Shown here piece after piece: positions 11,100 to 23,900 of a DNA stretch of 64,000 nucleotides. The position numbers and the translations under genes are program-made. Below the pieces are notes generated by a model. It worked only from the letters and a program-made list of their open reading frames with translations, was not told where the DNA came from and searched no databases. Position 1 is the first letter of the stretch. Each line of letters opens with the position of its first letter. The stretch is from Sequoia sempervirens (Eukaryota > Streptophyta > Pinopsida > Cupressales > Cupressaceae), in assembly GCA_007258455.2 (NCBI GenBank), contig VDFB02193867.1, positions 525,698,189 through 525,762,188 of the forward strand, in the 5' to 3' direction.

Positions 11100-11838
11100 T
11101 AATCAATTTTCTTTATGTCTACCCCAATGCCTCTATGAGATACTATAAAACCTAAATTTTTTCTGCTATCTATGCAAAAGACACTTTTTTAGATTTAATC
11201 TCATGTTATATTTTTGCTTTCTTTCAAATATTTTCTAAAAATGATTCATATTGTCTTGTCAAGTTAAAGATTTAGCTAGAATATCATCAACATAATCTTC
11301 CAAAATCTTGTGTATGTAATCATGAAATATAAATATCATAGCTCTTTGATATGTTGCACCTACATTCTTTAATCCAAAAGGCATAACCACTTGACAAAGT
11401 ATTCCCCAAGTTGTAGTGAATGTTATATTGTATTGATCTTGAGTATTGATAAAGATTTTATTATATTCAAAAAATTCATCCCTGAACAACAACAAAGTAT
11501 GTCCCATATTCAAATATACTCTCATGCCAATATTAGGGAAGGAAAATCATCCTTAAGTGATGCTTTATTCAAATCACGAAAGTCTATACACATCATAATA
11601 TGATTATCAAGTTGTATGACTGTAACAATGTTTGAGATCCAAGGAGAACAATTGATAGGTTGTATAAAACTAGCTTCTTGAGTAGTTTTTCAATCCCGAC
11701 ATTAACAAGTAAAACTAGCTTAGGATTCATCTTTTGTATCTTCTATCTTATAGAATTAGCATCTTCTTCAAGAATAGATGTTGTGTGTCTTTATCTTAGC
11801 ATCGATGCCTGACATATCCGAGTAAGTCCAAGCAAAAC
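11100..11838 (-). pseudogene. T2 reverse transcriptase, cut by element C
   Basis: The clean frame 11259-11525 contains [18 protein letters not shown] and LEDYVDDILAKS. The YVDD catalytic box is intact, unlike T1. Upstream the minus strand reads FAWTYSDMSGID, the conserved segment before RT, and then stops at the left end of element C. Frameshifts lie between these blocks. This supports T2 as the target into which C inserted. Confidence 0.8.
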
Positions 11839-12161
11839 TGATCTCCAAAAATACCTATGGACTTTTCCATTTCCAATACTTAGTACTCCAAAGGGATTGG
11901 CCAATGAATGAGTAGAATCTACAAGACTTCTACTCCTACACTTTGGGCTCTTTGAAACTTGGGAGGTTGATCCCACAATGTATACTCAAGAATTCACATG
12001 ATTATAATTAAATACATTGTCAATAACATATACTTCTCATAGAATCACTCAACAACATAGTACATCAAATAAGTTGGCAGCTCATTTATCAATTGCCTAT
12101 ACTTGGAGCATGAGAAGACAAAACTCAACAGAAAAAAACTATAGTGGTATCCATTTGAAAG

Positions 12162-12167
12162 TTTATA
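12162..12167 (-). promoter_or_regulatory. TATA-like box near the C LTR end
   Basis: The minus strand reads TATAAA inside ATTTTATAAACTTTC. The same site is kept in the other LTR copy at 62510-62515, about the same distance (roughly 325 bp) from the LTR end. It is a reasonable candidate for the retroelement promoter. Confidence 0.45.
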
Positions 12168-13178
12168 AAATAAAAGTGATTAGTTAATGAATCAACCTAA
12201 AAACTCAATTATGAATAGTTTGCACGAGACAGTTCCTTTATCTCAAGCATGGAGTCAATATCAACCTATATAACAAGATAACAACTTAACAATAGCAACA
12301 TACAATCTCAAGAAATAATGTATTACAACATTCCCCTATTACATTCATGATCATTACTGCTTAAAAATATTCTAGCACCTAATTCTTATGAGTTAACAAT
12401 CTCATCCAGGATTTTACACTAATTCATTGAACTAATAAGCAGGAATGAAATTAAACATACATTGAGAAACAATAGAGACAAACAAAAGGAATCCTAGATT
12501 ACTTTCATTCATAACTCATAAAAGGAGTACAAGGAGAGACAATATCCATGCAATTGGTATTACTTTGTACTGTATTTGCTATATTGTTATCAAAATTACA
12601 TACATAACAATAAACTCTAAACTTGAGACAAAACTCTAAAACATGCTTGATATTCCTTTTACAATTCATAGTGTTGATTCTAAAACAATGAACCCCTACT
12701 TTTTGGCCCTGAATTACTTCTTATAGAAACAAAGGAGAAAAACAAGCTTTAGGCTAGAAAGTACACATGTCAATACCCTATTGGACCTCCATAACAAAGA
12801 TTCTCCTATTCAATTACACTACATTCCCAAGAGGTGGGAAACATGTGGGAAAATTAAAGTAGTCTTCATTCATCATTGAAGATCTAGTCTAATTTTCAAA
12901 AAGGTGCCATCAAATAGTTACCTTAAAATTTGTGCCCATGCACACAAAGTGAAATAAGGAAAGCATGAAAGAAACATAAAAGAAAAGGAAAAGGATAAGT
13001 CCACGTCTGCAACCTTATCATCAATTCAACTTGAAGAAGATGCTCTATTTTTTCCATATTTTAACAAAATCCTAATCTGTACTAAATCTAGGCTATGCAA
13101 TGCATTTCCCATCTACCTATTTATCATCATGGTTACAAAATTCAAAATTTCAAAATTTTAAATCACCACCTTTCCATT

Positions 13179-13735
13179 TCAATCCACCCCTTCCAAATAT
13201 CTGCCTATCCATGCTTGGAATAACTCTTCAATAGGCCAATTGAAATTCATGACTTCATTGGCCCTTTCTCTATAAGGTGCATACTTGGTGACAATTTGAT
13301 TAGCTTCTTTGTCGAATTCTAGCAAGATAGTCTCAGCATGAGCTAACATATCCATATTGATCGTCAATGTGTCCATATCACATTTCAAACAGATTGAAAC
13401 TACCTAATTTGAGATGACTTTATTAGTTTCATTTTTCCACTCCTGTAGGGTTTCTACACTATAATCATCCCTCAGAATGGTTGTAAGAAGACCATGATGT
13501 GGTTCATGGAAGGATTTCACTAGCTCCTTTATTTCATTCTCAAATGGTTCAATATTTCCCCTATATCCTTCAATCTTACCTAAAAGAGTAATAGTAGGTT
13601 TAAACTTCTCAAGTGGATTGGCATCATTCCTAACTCCAGTTGACATAAATCTCAGTTCCTTCATCCTAGGGATCCATATTTCCATAAGTGGGATAACCCT
13701 TTTCCCTACCATTGTCAAAATTATTTATAGTAGCC
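13179..13735 (-). pseudogene. C LTR ORF, C-terminal part
   Basis: One frame with a single internal TAG (near 13402) reads through about 180 codons and ends in TGA at 13179-13181. The text includes PLEKFKPTITLLGKIEGY, TLQEWKNETNKVIS and IVTKYAPYRERANEV. The collinear copy at 63529-64000 keeps the same frame and the same final GVD/EVD-TGA; where this copy has TAG, that copy has CAG. Such frame conservation argues for real coding. The sequence looks helical and charged; I do not recognise a domain. It is separated from its N-terminal part by element E. Confidence 0.55.
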
Positions 13736-14668
13736 TGTTGCAAATATGAGCTAGTTTGGTAGTGTTTTCATTAATGTTGTCATTGATGTCAACATAGTTT
13801 AAGTATGTTTAAGATTGTAAATGTATGGTTGAGATGCTTCTCAGATATTGTGAGTACATGGAGCTATCCTTATGGTATTGCAGATGAGTTGAATTGGTGA
13901 GTTTCCAAGTGCTTTTGAGAAAATTAAATAAAGAAGAGAAGTTAGTGTTCAAAATGTGCTCTAGTATGTACTCTGCATTTCTCCTGTGTTGATCCTATGC
14001 ATGTGCAGATTTGAAGGTTTGTTAATGGTAATGTCATAATGACATATGTTGAGTTTCAGCTTCTAGTGAGATGGTTCATGAAATTTGCGTTCACCAGTAT
14101 GTAAACTATTTGACAAGTTTGATCTTTTGTGGACTGGAAGAAATGTTTTTGCTCCACAATCCTCTATTTTTTTTATTTAGACCATGCGGATTTGGGATAT
14201 ATCTTTTGAAGGTCTTTCCTATGCTCTGGTGAAGAGGTTTGGAGCTTGGTATTCAGGAAGTCATGTTTCAGTATTCCAGTATGAGTTTGCACAATTCAGA
14301 TAGACTGGTGAAAGGAATTCAGTGATTGAAGTCTGTTTTCTTCTTGTAGATGTATCTAGAGGTTTCTGAGATGTATTATTGTGCATAATGAAGTGTGTTG
14401 TGGTGTTCATGTGTCATCTTCTTGTTGGGAAGCATGTGCATCATTATTTTTTGTGTTTTCATTAGGTTTGGCCGACCTGGTGTTTACACTTCACTCGAAG
14501 AATAAAGTTTAATTGAGGAAGTGTATAGATGATTCAAGAAAATAATTTTATTGGTCCAGTCTTATTCCTTTCCACTGTGGGAATTTTGACTTGTCGACCT
14601 AATTTGAATTTATGAAACATTGTTTTGTGGTTGGCCTTGGTAAATTTTTCTAAGGTTGAGAATGGTAT

Positions 14669-14676
14669 AAAAGCAA
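14669..14676 (+). promoter_or_regulatory. E LTR TATA box
   Basis: TATAAAAG within AATGGTATAAAAGCAAG. It is conserved in the right LTR at about 20436-20443. Spacing to the GTGAGCC repeats suggests transcription starts before them. Confidence 0.65.
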
Positions 14677-14849
14677 GTCAATTTGTGAAGAGTTGTATGA
14701 CAGTGTGATGCAAATTGATGAATGTAAGCCACAAGTCATAAGAGTAGAAGTGTGTGAGTTGTGTTGAAGATAGTGAGATAAGCATTTCTATAATCCTACA
14801 AATGTGCTTTAATTACAGTGGTGGATCTTTTATTCTCTTTTGTATCTAT

Positions 14850-14960
14850 AGGTAGTGAGCCTCCCTATTGGACAGTGAGTCCTTTGTAGGCAGTGAGCCT
14901 TTGTACTTGGACAGTAAGTTCTCTTGTGGGTAGTGAGCCCTTTGTAGTGAGCCTTTTTAT
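14850..14960 (+). repeat. GTGAGCC/GTGAGTC short repeats in E LTR
   Basis: Five or six spaced copies of (C/T)AGTGAG(C/T)C alternate with TTTGTA or TTGGA. The right LTR keeps a shorter version at about 20620-20708. They probably fall in the R/U5 part of the LTR. Confidence 0.6.
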
Positions 14961-15189
14961 AATCTTTATATTGTGAGTTAACCCTCACTGTGGTTTTTCC
15001 CTTATTGGTTTTTCCACGTAAAAATATGATATTCATTGTGTTGATTTGATTTCTATTATTTATGTTTCATGCTCATATTTAATAATAGAATAGTGTGGTT
15101 GAAGATTTCATAAGAGATAAATTTTTAAGTTTGAATTTGTGTGACAATTGTGTCACCCCCCCTCTCAATTTTCATGTGCCTATTTAACA

Positions 15190-15204
15190 ATTGGTATGAA
15201 AGCT
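15190..15204 (+). promoter_or_regulatory. E primer binding site
   Basis: TTGGTATGAAAGCTT begins two bases after the LTR. It is a diverged copy of the initiator tRNA-Met site TGGTATCAGAGC. Confidence 0.75.
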
Positions 15205-15246
15205 TATGGTTCCTTATGTAGAGCTTAACCACTTAAGGAAGATCCA

Positions 15247-16217
15247 ATGGCACACAAGTTGGTGATCCCTATGTTTGATGGAACTGACTATAATGACTGG
15301 AAGGGATAGATGAGAGGATACATTATCTCTCTTAGTTATAAGACCTAGAAGGCTATTTAGAATAAGTATACACTTTCGTCTGGTGGTGTTAATTTTGTAG
15401 ATGAGATCTATGCTTATGAAGAAAATGAGAAGGTGAAGTATGTGATTTGTAGTGGTTTATCTAAAAATGAGCGAGTCAAGGTTAATTATCTAGATACTAC
15501 ATATGAAGTCTAGAAGAAGTTGGAAGACATGTATGAAGAAAATGAAAAGGTGAAATTGACAAAGAGGTTGGAAAAAAAGCATAGATTTGTGAACCTAAAG
15601 ATGGAAGATGGTGAATAATTAACAAGTTTCTTTTAGAGAGTTGAATTGGAAGCAAATGATATTAAGAATCAAGGAGGAAAACTAGCCAATGAAGATATAA
15701 TCCAGAAGATCCTGATCACTTTACTAGAATGTTACAGTGACAAGATCTTTGTTATTGAAGAAATGTATGATCCTAGGAAGTACACTCTATAAGAGCTATT
15801 CTAGGAAGACAAAAATAAAGAAGAGAAGATAGAAAAAACATTTAAAGCTTTGAATATTGAAGGTTGGAAGCAAATTTCACTAGGAAATTGAAGAAAGGCA
15901 CTAGAAAATATAAAGGTATGTTACCCTTTAAATGTTTTAGTTGTGGTGACATTAGCCATTATGCTTTGAGATGTCCAAATAGGGTTGTACACATAAGAAG
16001 AACAAGGATTATAAGGATAAGGATATGAAAGATAAGAAGTATAAGAAGTTGTACTATGTTAAGGAAGAGGTAGGTATTTTTGATGACAAATTTGATAATG
16101 ACGTTGATGATAGTGAATGTTAATTCTTAGCTTTGGAAAGTAAATTTGTATCAACTAACCCTAGAAAATGTGTAACTAAGAAGGCTCCTAGCACTGCATT
16201 AGGAGGTTAAGAAGAAT
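15247..16217 (+). pseudogene. E gag with zinc knuckle
   Basis: The likely start is the ATG at 15247 (MAHKLVIPMFDGTDYNDW), the typical copia gag opening. The reading is broken by several TAG/TAA codons, mostly where CAG, CAA or TGG is expected. A complete CCHC knuckle CFSCGDISHYALRC lies at 15933-15974 after a frame change. Gag would form the particle and bind RNA. The tail between the knuckle and protease is lysine-rich, then acidic. Confidence 0.8.
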
Positions 16218-16617
16218 ATGAGGGAAGGTACCTTGGTTACCACTTTTCATGTAAGGCATGATGAAGACTATTGGGTAATTGATAGTGGATGTTCTAATCA
16301 CATGACCAAAGATAAGAGTAAGTTCACTAAACTTGAAAAATATGATGGTGGTTTAGTCATGTTCGGTGATGATTTAGGAGCTAAGTTATGTGGTAAAGGT
16401 TCAATTAGTTTATATGGAGTGCATAATGCTTATGATGCATATTATGTGAAGGGTTTGAGACATAATATTTTGAGTGTTGGTCAGATGTGCAACAATGGCT
16501 TTAAACTTGTGTTTAGAACAATATCTACGAAATTAGAAAAGGTTCTGAAAAGGGAGATATGATTGCAACTAGAAGAACTCATGGAAATATCTACTAGGTG
16601 AAGGGAGTTGATCGTCA
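16218..16617 (+). pseudogene. E protease
   Basis: The frame 16218-16562 includes YWVIDSGCSNHMT, with the catalytic Asp of the aspartic protease in a DSG context, then KFTKLEKYDGG, VMFGDDLGAKLCGKGSI and GLRHNILSVGQM. This is the full set of copia protease blocks. The frame is lost just after, at the link to integrase. It would cleave the polyprotein. Confidence 0.85.
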
Positions 16618-17560
16618 TTTCCTTGTATCTCAAATCAGTGAAAGTTGGTTATGGAATCGGAGAATGGGACATGTGAACTTTGATAACCTATTCAAGATAA
16701 ATGCTAAGGAGATTGTTCGAGGACTATCTAGAATCACAAGACCTATTAATGCTACGTGCATAAGTTGTTAATTAGGGAAGCATACAAGATGTAGATTTAA
16801 GGGAAAAGAACATTCTACTACCATAATGCTAGAGTTGATTCACACTGATCTTTGTGGTCCTACCAGGACTGGAAGCCTAAATGGAGATAGGTACTTTATG
16901 TTGCTTATTGATGATTATACTCAAATAACATGGGTTGCTTTTCTCACATAAAAGAATTAGGCCCTGGATAGATTTAAGGTATTCAAGGGAAGAGTTGAAA
17001 ATGAAGGAAATCTGAAAAAGCAAGTGTTTGAGATCTTATAGAGGTGGTGAATTCACTTATGGTGAATTTAATGAATTCTATGAGATGCATGGCATAAAAA
17101 GATAGTTTTCTACTTTGAGAACCCCACAGCAGAATGGAGTAGATGAAAGGAAAAACATGACAGTTTAGGAAGCTTCTAGGACTATGCTGAAAGAGTCTAA
17201 TGTACTAGATTTGTATTGGAGAGAAGTGATACATATTGCTATTTATGTTCTTAATAGAGTTTAGATCAAACACAACACAAAGACACATTTTGATTTACGG
17301 ATAGGTAAGACTCCTACTATGAAATATTTTAAGGTATTTAGAAGCATATGCTATATTAAAAGAGATGATGAAAATATGGAAAGTTTGATGCTAGATGTGA
17401 TGAAGGAATATTTTTTGGGTATTCTACTACTAGTAATCAATACAAATGCTTTAACAAAAGATTGAGAAAAATCATTGAAAGTGTTAATGTGAAGTTGATG
17501 AAGACATACACAGACCAATTGAGATAAGTGAAGTTGAACCTAATGGTCCTATATGCAGAC
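16618..17560 (+). pseudogene. E integrase, catalytic Asp lost
   Basis: It begins with the pre-integrase block around WNRRMGHVNFDNLFKI, then LELIHTDLCGPTRTG (first Asp), and RYFMLLIDDYTQ. The second catalytic Asp, in the usual RSDRGGEF, reads RSYRGGEF at 17037-17039. The Glu block QQNGVDERKN is kept. Stops and shifts occur elsewhere, and a Glu/Lys-rich tail leads to RT. The Asp-to-Tyr change alone would block integration. Confidence 0.8.
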
Positions 17561-17829
17561 ATATACCTAAAGAAAATAAGGAGAACGAAGAAGAAGAAGA
17601 GAAATAAGAAGAGGAACAAGTGGAAGAAGAGGAAGAAGAGAAGAACTAACCTTCTATTAGGACTCCTAAATATGTAGAAAAGAATCATCCACAAGATTAG
17701 ATAATTGGAAGCAAGAGTGAAGGGGTGAAGACAAGAAGCAGAGTTGTAGATAAGGTAAACTTGTGTTTAATTTCTAAAATAGAACCTAAATCTATAAAAG
17801 AAATATGTGAAGATGAAAGTTCGATGAGA

Positions 17830-18780
17830 GTTATGAAAGAGGAACTGTAGTAGATAGAAAATAATTTGACATGGGAAATAGTCCCTAGACCTGTGAACAA
17901 AAATGTGATTGGTTCAAAATGGGTGTTCCTCAACAAACTAAATGAAAATGGAGAAGTAGTAAGGAATAAGGAAAGATTGGTATGCAAAGGATATTCACAA
18001 GTTTAAGGTATAGATTTTGAAGAGACTTTTTCCCTTGTGGTTAGAATGGAAGCTATTAGAATGTTTTTGGAATTCTTTGCCAACAAGGATTTCAAGGTAT
18101 ATCATATGGATGTTAATTCAAATTTTTTGAATGGTGAGTTGTAGGAAGAAGTGTACATGGAGCAACTTGAAGGATTTCAGTTGTCTGACAAATCAGACAT
18201 GGTTTGTAAATTGAAGAAAGCATTGTATGGACTGAAGCAAGCTCCTAGAGCTTGGTATGTAAGACTAGACAAATATCTGACAAAGCAAGGATTCAACAAA
18301 AGTTTTGCTGACAATAATCTCTACTTTAAAGTGCATGGTAATAAGATGTTGATTGTAGTTGTTTATGTTGATAGTATCATTTTTGGTGGAAATGATGGCA
18401 TGTCTAACAAGTTTGCTAAATAAATACGAAAAGAATTTGAGATGTCTATAATTGGTGAATTGAATTTCTTTCTTGGTCTATAGGTGAATCAAACTAATAA
18501 AGGGATATTCATTTCACAATATAAGTATGTAAAAGGGTTGTTGAAAAAGTTTGGAATGGAATATTCTAAACTAGTTTTTACTCCTATGGTAACTAGATGT
18601 AAGTTAAGCAAGGATGATGAATCTGCTAAGACTCATCAGAGCATATATAGATCCATGATTGGTGGATTGTTGTATCTCACCACTACCAGACCAGATATTA
18701 TGCATGCAATGTGTTTAGTTGCTACATTTCAAGAAGATCCTAGAGAAGCACGTCTTATGGTTGTAAAAAGGATATTTAGA
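17830..18780 (+). pseudogene. E reverse transcriptase, YVDS box
   Basis: It reads [33 protein letters not shown], then [16 protein letters not shown] and FADNNLYFKV, all standard copia RT blocks. The catalytic box at 18364-18375 is YVDS instead of YVDD, so one metal-binding Asp is replaced by Ser. Later blocks (GIFISQYKYVKGLLKKFGM, MIGGLLYLTTTRPDI) are intact. Several TAG stops interrupt the frame. Confidence 0.88.
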
Positions 18781-18829
18781 TAGCTTAAAGGCACACTAGA
18801 TTATGGACTATGGTACCCTAAGAGTAATG

Positions 18830-19270
18830 ATTTTACCCTTATTTCTTATATAGATGTTGATTGGGATGGATGTGTAGATGACTGAAAGAGTACCAATGGT
18901 GGTGCTTTCCTTCTTTTTGGAAGATTGGTTTCATGGTTGAGTAAGAAGAAAGACTTGGTTTCTTTATCTACTCTAGAGGTAGAATATATTGTTGCAGCAT
19001 CCTGCTACACACAAGTTTTGTGGATGAAGAAAACTCTGAAAGATATTTGTGTGGTATGTGATAAGCCTATCTCTATCTTTTGTGACAATAAAAGTGCAAT
19101 AAATTTTTTGAAGAACCCAAGAACATATCTATCAAGTATCATTTTCTAAGATAAAAAGTGTTGGAGAATGAGGTCAGATTGGAATATGTAACAACAAAGG
19201 AACAAATAGCAGACATATTTACCAAGGCTCTTCTGAAGGATACTTTTGAACATATTAGGGAGTTGTAGGG
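18830..19270 (+). pseudogene. E RNase H
   Basis: It contains LVSWLSKKKDLVSLSTLEVE and YIVAASCYTQVLWMKK, then ISIFCDNKSAINFLKNP, the three copia RNase H blocks with the second Glu and third Asp in place. The C-terminal end near 19200-19260 reads IADIFTKALLKDTFE in another frame. The frame shifts near 19130. Confidence 0.8.
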
Positions 19271-19492
19271 ATTTTTTGTCCCTCCTGACTAAGTGGACAT
19301 GAATGTGTATCAGTCTAGTGAATTCACAAATTCTTCATTTATTTGGATTGATTGTTGGGTCTACTCCACATGGGGAGTAGAAGTGGTTTCATTATTGTAG
19401 TATGGGTGTACTCCTAAGGGCGAGTAATAATATTTGTTGCTCTTTTCCCTTGATATCAAAGTGGGAGAAAAGTTTATGTGTTTCCATCAATG

Positions 19493-19506
19493 ACAAAGGA
19501 GGAGAT
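19493..19506 (+). promoter_or_regulatory. E polypurine tract
   Basis: AAAGGAGGAGAT lies directly before the right LTR, the expected plus-strand primer. Confidence 0.7.
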
Positions 19507-20943
19507 CGTTGCTAATATGAGCTAGTTTGGAGGTGTTGTGATTAATGTTATCATTGATTTCAACACAGTTTAAGTATGTTGTAGATTGTACATGTATAAT
19601 TGAGATGCTTCTAAGATGTTGCAAGTACATGGAGCTATCCTTATGGTATTGCAAATGAGTTGAATTGCTGAGTTTCCAAGTGCTTTTGAGAAAATTAAAT
19701 AAAGAAGAGAAGTCAGTGTTCAGAATGTGCTTCAGTATGTGCTCCGCGTTTCTCCTGTGTTGATCCTATGCATGTGCAGATCTAAAGGTTTGTTAATGGT
19801 AATATGATGGTGACATATGATGAGTTTCATCTTCTAGTGAGATAGTTCATGAAAGTTGCATTCACTGGTATGTAAACTATCTGGTAAGTTTGATCTTTTG
19901 TGGACTGGGAGAAATTTTTTTTCTTTGCAATCCTCTACTATTTTGATTTAGATCATGCAGATCTAGGATATATTTTTTGAAGGTCTTTCCTATGATTTGG
20001 TGAAGAGGTTTGGAGTTTGGTATTTAGGAACTCATGTTTCAATATTTCAGTATGAGTTTGCATATTCCAGATAGACTGGTGAAAGGAATCAGTGATTGAA
20101 GTTTGTTGTTTTGCTAGGGATCTATTTGGAGATTTCTAAGATGTATTATTGTGCATAATGAAGCGTGTTGTGGCATCCATGTGTCATCTTCTTGTTGGGA
20201 AGCGTATGCATCAATATTTTTTGTGTTTTCATTAGGTTTGGAAAACCTAGTGTTTACACTTCACTCAAAGAATAAAATTTAATTGAGGAAGCATGTAGAT
20301 GATTCAAGAAAATAATTTTATTGGTCCACTCTTATTGCTTTCCACCACGGGAATTTTGAGTTGTCAAACTAATTTGAATTTATGAAATTTTGTTTTGTGG
20401 CCAAGCTTGGTAAAGGTTTCTAAGGTGGAGAATGGTATAAAAGCAAGTTGATTTGTGAAGAGTTGTATGACAGTGTGATGAAAAGTGATGAAGTAAGCCA
20501 CAAATCCTAAGAGTAGAAGTGTGTGAGTTGTGTTGAAGACAGTGAGACAAGGGTTTCCGTAATCCTATGAATGTGCTTTAATTGTAGTGGTGGATATTTT
20601 ATTCTCTTTTGTATTTGTAGGCAGTGAGCCTCCATGTTGGATAGTGAGTCCTTTGTAGGAAGTGAGCCTTTATACTTGGATATGAGTCCTCTTTTAGGCA
20701 GTGAGCATTTTTATAATCTTTATATTGTGAGTTAACCCTAATCATGTTTTTTCCCTTATTGGGTTTTCCACATCAAAATATTGTGTTTATTCTATTGGTT
20801 TGATTTCTATTGTTTATGTTTCATGCTCATATTTAATAAGAAAATAGTGTGGTTGAAGATTTCATAAGTGATAAAGTTTTAATTTGGAATTTGTGTGACA
20901 ACTGATTCACCCCCCCTCTCAATTATTCTACACCTATTTAATA
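19507..20943 (+). repeat. E 3' LTR
   Basis: Partner of 13736-15188. Both terminal dinucleotides are changed: the start reads CGTTG (TG expected) and the end TTTAATA (ACA expected). TATA box and GTGAGCC repeats are kept. Confidence 0.88.
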
Positions 20944-20948
20944 TATCC

Positions 20949-23900
20949 ACCATGGTTGAATAGCTATAATGAATTCTATTCAATTTTTTATCCACTCTTC
21001 TATTCAAATGCTCTAATACTATAGTGACAACCTCCATATTGCTATTGAAAATCTCCTTACCATGATTGTCACATTTCACTTTATATTCAATTAGCTTCCT
21101 GAGTGACTCTTCCTCGCCGATATCTTACTCAACTTGTGGCCCCTCTAATGTACCAGGCTCCACTATTGAAATGGGAACACTTCCCATGTTATATGGAACA
21201 ATTTCCCATGAAGAAATTACTTCAACAGTAAACTTTGGGGGTACAACTTCTTGTGAAGTGGTAGCAGAGTCAACATTAGTTTGCTTAGGCTTTCTAGGCT
21301 ATAAACTTTGTAACTTATCCTCTAATAATTCTACCTTTCTCTGCAACTGCATATTGAGTTGCTCAATCTTTCCATATTTAACTAGAAAATCATTGTAATT
21401 TGTCTCGAGCTTCTCCTTTTTCTATAGTTATATACTCCATAGTAGCTCTTGTGAATTGTGCAACATGAACTGACATATTCATTTCCTCTAGAGCCAATTT
21501 TTCTAACACTCTCTTTATAATTAGGCCTCCACTGTAATTAGGTGCAAGCTCAACAATATAAGGATTTCTTATGCTTGGGGATAAAGACCAAATAGCCATT
21601 GCAACTTATTCTGTAACATAGAGATTCCTATCACATTTCTTTATTGTATCAAAGGCTATGGTTGAAGCTAAATCCCATTCTTGAAGCAACAAAATACCAC
21701 TATTCCTTACCAATTCTTGACCCTCTTTTGTAGTCATCTTTTGAAATTTAGCTCTCGTTTAATTCAAGACCTTTGTCTGGATGGTGGCATCAGGTAACTC
21801 TAGATGGAGGCTTCTCTCTATATCTAAGCTTTTGAGATACTCATCTCTTTTACATATGATTCATCATCTAAGAACCTTGTGCATGCTTCAATCCGCATAT
21901 CATCTATTCCATTTATTCCAGTGAAATCAAATTTACTCAATCTCATACCCAATTGCGGTGTTTCCCTCACTACTAGTGTATCAGGAACTCCTTCTTGAAT
22001 TTCCTACTCTGATACCTAAATGTCCTCATCAGAGTCTTCATTAGCATAGTCCACAAGACCAATCGCTTCAACCTTTTTCTTTTTCAATGGTGGCTCTCTT
22101 GGTGGTTTTGCACTAGGTTGTGGAGAATCAATGCCCACAATTTCAGGCTCTTATGGCCTTGGTGGAGATAGTGGTGGTACTTGTGGCATAGCAGAAGGAG
22201 GCTTGTGCTCTTCCAACTAAGAGGGAGCATGAGTTGCATCAATTTTCTTTGCCTTACTCTTTCTCCTAACACAAAACTTTATTCATGGTTCATCAGGGGC
22301 TTGGGATGTAGGTTTTTCCTCCATAGCATGGACTTCCCTTGCACTTTATTCTTCTACAATGGTGGATTTTCCCTTATATTTAATGATAACCCCTTTAGTC
22401 TCAAGGTGGCTCATGCTATTGAGTCAAAATTCTGGGATACATGTTCACCTTTTTGTATCACATTTTCAGTCTTTGGGAGAACCTTAAAGTTAGTTTCTTC
22501 TTTTTTCATCTTTATTTGCATATTATTGAAGGAAATCCACCTTGCTCTTATTTTTCCCTACTCCAAAAGGTTGAATATATTTCTTATCACATCCTTTGGA
22601 CATTAGAAAATATGCACAAATTTGTAACTCTTGGTCCTTTGTTTCACCCATTCCATAAAACCGTTGGGATCATATCTGAGCCTCTTAACTGATCTCTACA
22701 TGTGGTAGGTTTTGAGTATATCAAGGATCTTATTCCAATGTCCCTTGGTCATCACAAAGCTAGAAAAGCAAGTGTATAAAGAAAATAATGTACCTTTTCC
22801 TTTATTCAAAAGGTGTTCAATTTCTACACTTTCTAATTGCCACATCACCTCAAGCAAACCAACTCTCGCTGGCACAAATCTTGGCAGTAGGTGAGGTGCA
22901 ATTGTGGAACCATATACTCTTGAAATAGTGTAATGAGGGTATGGGATAACATCTCCCCAAGTGTAGTCAACTCCTATCTTAGGCCTCCTTTCTTTGGATC
23001 TCAAGAATTCATGCAAGGATATAAGAATCTTAGGTATATTAACAATCAAGAATCTCTTCAGTTCAAAAGAAAACATATTCTAAAATTTCACATAATCATA
23101 TGCCCTATCATTGTTGTCTAAGAAAGCAGTCCAACATTCAATGGGAAAATCCAAGTTACCCTTTCTTCTTTCCAAAATAATATTACGTCCAAAGAAAGTG
23201 CAACTTTGAACAAAAAAATGTGCATCAACAATGAATATGATCTAAATCTCACTCCTAATTCACCTTTCTTCAACCCTATCATACCTTCATGCATTCTTTC
23301 TGAAATAAACCCCGCATAATCATACACTATGTAATATTGGGGGTGTTGGATATGGGAAACCATATACATCCATGTCATTGGAATTCCTATGATAGGGTCA
23401 TAGCTGATTATTTGGAAAAAAGAGTGAAAGGTTTTCTAGAATTAGGGAATAAAATAACTAACAGGGAAAGGCTCCTTATCATGTTTCCCTATTATAATCT
23501 TTTGGCTTGTAATTTCTACTAGATATCTTGGTAGGATATGGACTCTGAATGCAACCTTAGTTTTATCATACTCCTCCTTAAGATCACTCTCATTTATCTT
23601 GGGAATTTCATCACCCCATCTAGTGAGTTTGAAAACAATAGCCAATTCCTCCTTGGTAATTTTTGTCCATTTCCTTCCCATCGTATTTTCTTATAGTCCT
23701 TGTGACTAGGTCATAATTGGTAGCCACTTCCTTAAGCAAGTCAACATCCATACAGACATTTGAAACAATCAACTTTCCCATGTCACAATTCCAAGGGTTA
23801 CCTACTAGGATACCCATATTTCTATTCTTGAACCAACTATAGAACAATTTGCATCTAGTATAAGGCAATTTAGCATCCTTAATAAAGTTATTCTTATCAA

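Larger units (their letters stand above)
9240..11838 (-). mobile_element. T2: Tat-type Ty3/gypsy pol fragment
   Basis: On the minus strand this is RT, RNase H, second RNase H and integrase in the classical Tat order. It is the same family as T1, since RT and both RNase H domains align block by block. Its RT entry segment stops abruptly at 11838, where element C begins. The broken motif reads FAWTYSDMSGIDAKIKTHN just left of the junction. The rest of the polyprotein should therefore lie beyond C, outside the window. Integrase is truncated near 9240. Confidence 0.8.
13736..15188 (+). repeat. E 5' LTR
   Basis: It starts TGTTGCAAATATGAGC and ends TATTTAACA. It carries a TATA box at 14669-14676 and a run of GTGAGCC repeats at 14850-14960. 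Aligned by eye with 19507-20943 over its whole length. Confidence 0.9.
13736..20943 (+). mobile_element. E: Ty1/copia retrotransposon
   Basis: LTRs of about 1.45 kb (13736-15188 and 19507-20943) flank gag, protease, integrase, RT and RNase H in copia order on the plus strand. Primer site ATTGGTATGAAAGC follows the left LTR and a polypurine tract precedes the right one. TSD is TAGCC/TATCC, one mismatch. It sits inside the C LTR ORF: coding text resumes on both sides. Numerous stops and a mutated RT and integrase active site show it is dead. Protein blocks resemble element D closely. Confidence 0.92.

Noticed and set aside
17437..17987. Minus-strand Phe-rich frames that could look like membrane proteins
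   Set aside because: They are the reverse strand of the Lys/Glu-rich spacer between integrase and RT in E.
22181..22692. Plus-strand frames of 141 and 83 codons
   Set aside because: They are antisense to the C LTR ORF; hydrophobic content is the mirror of the Lys/Glu-rich minus-strand protein.
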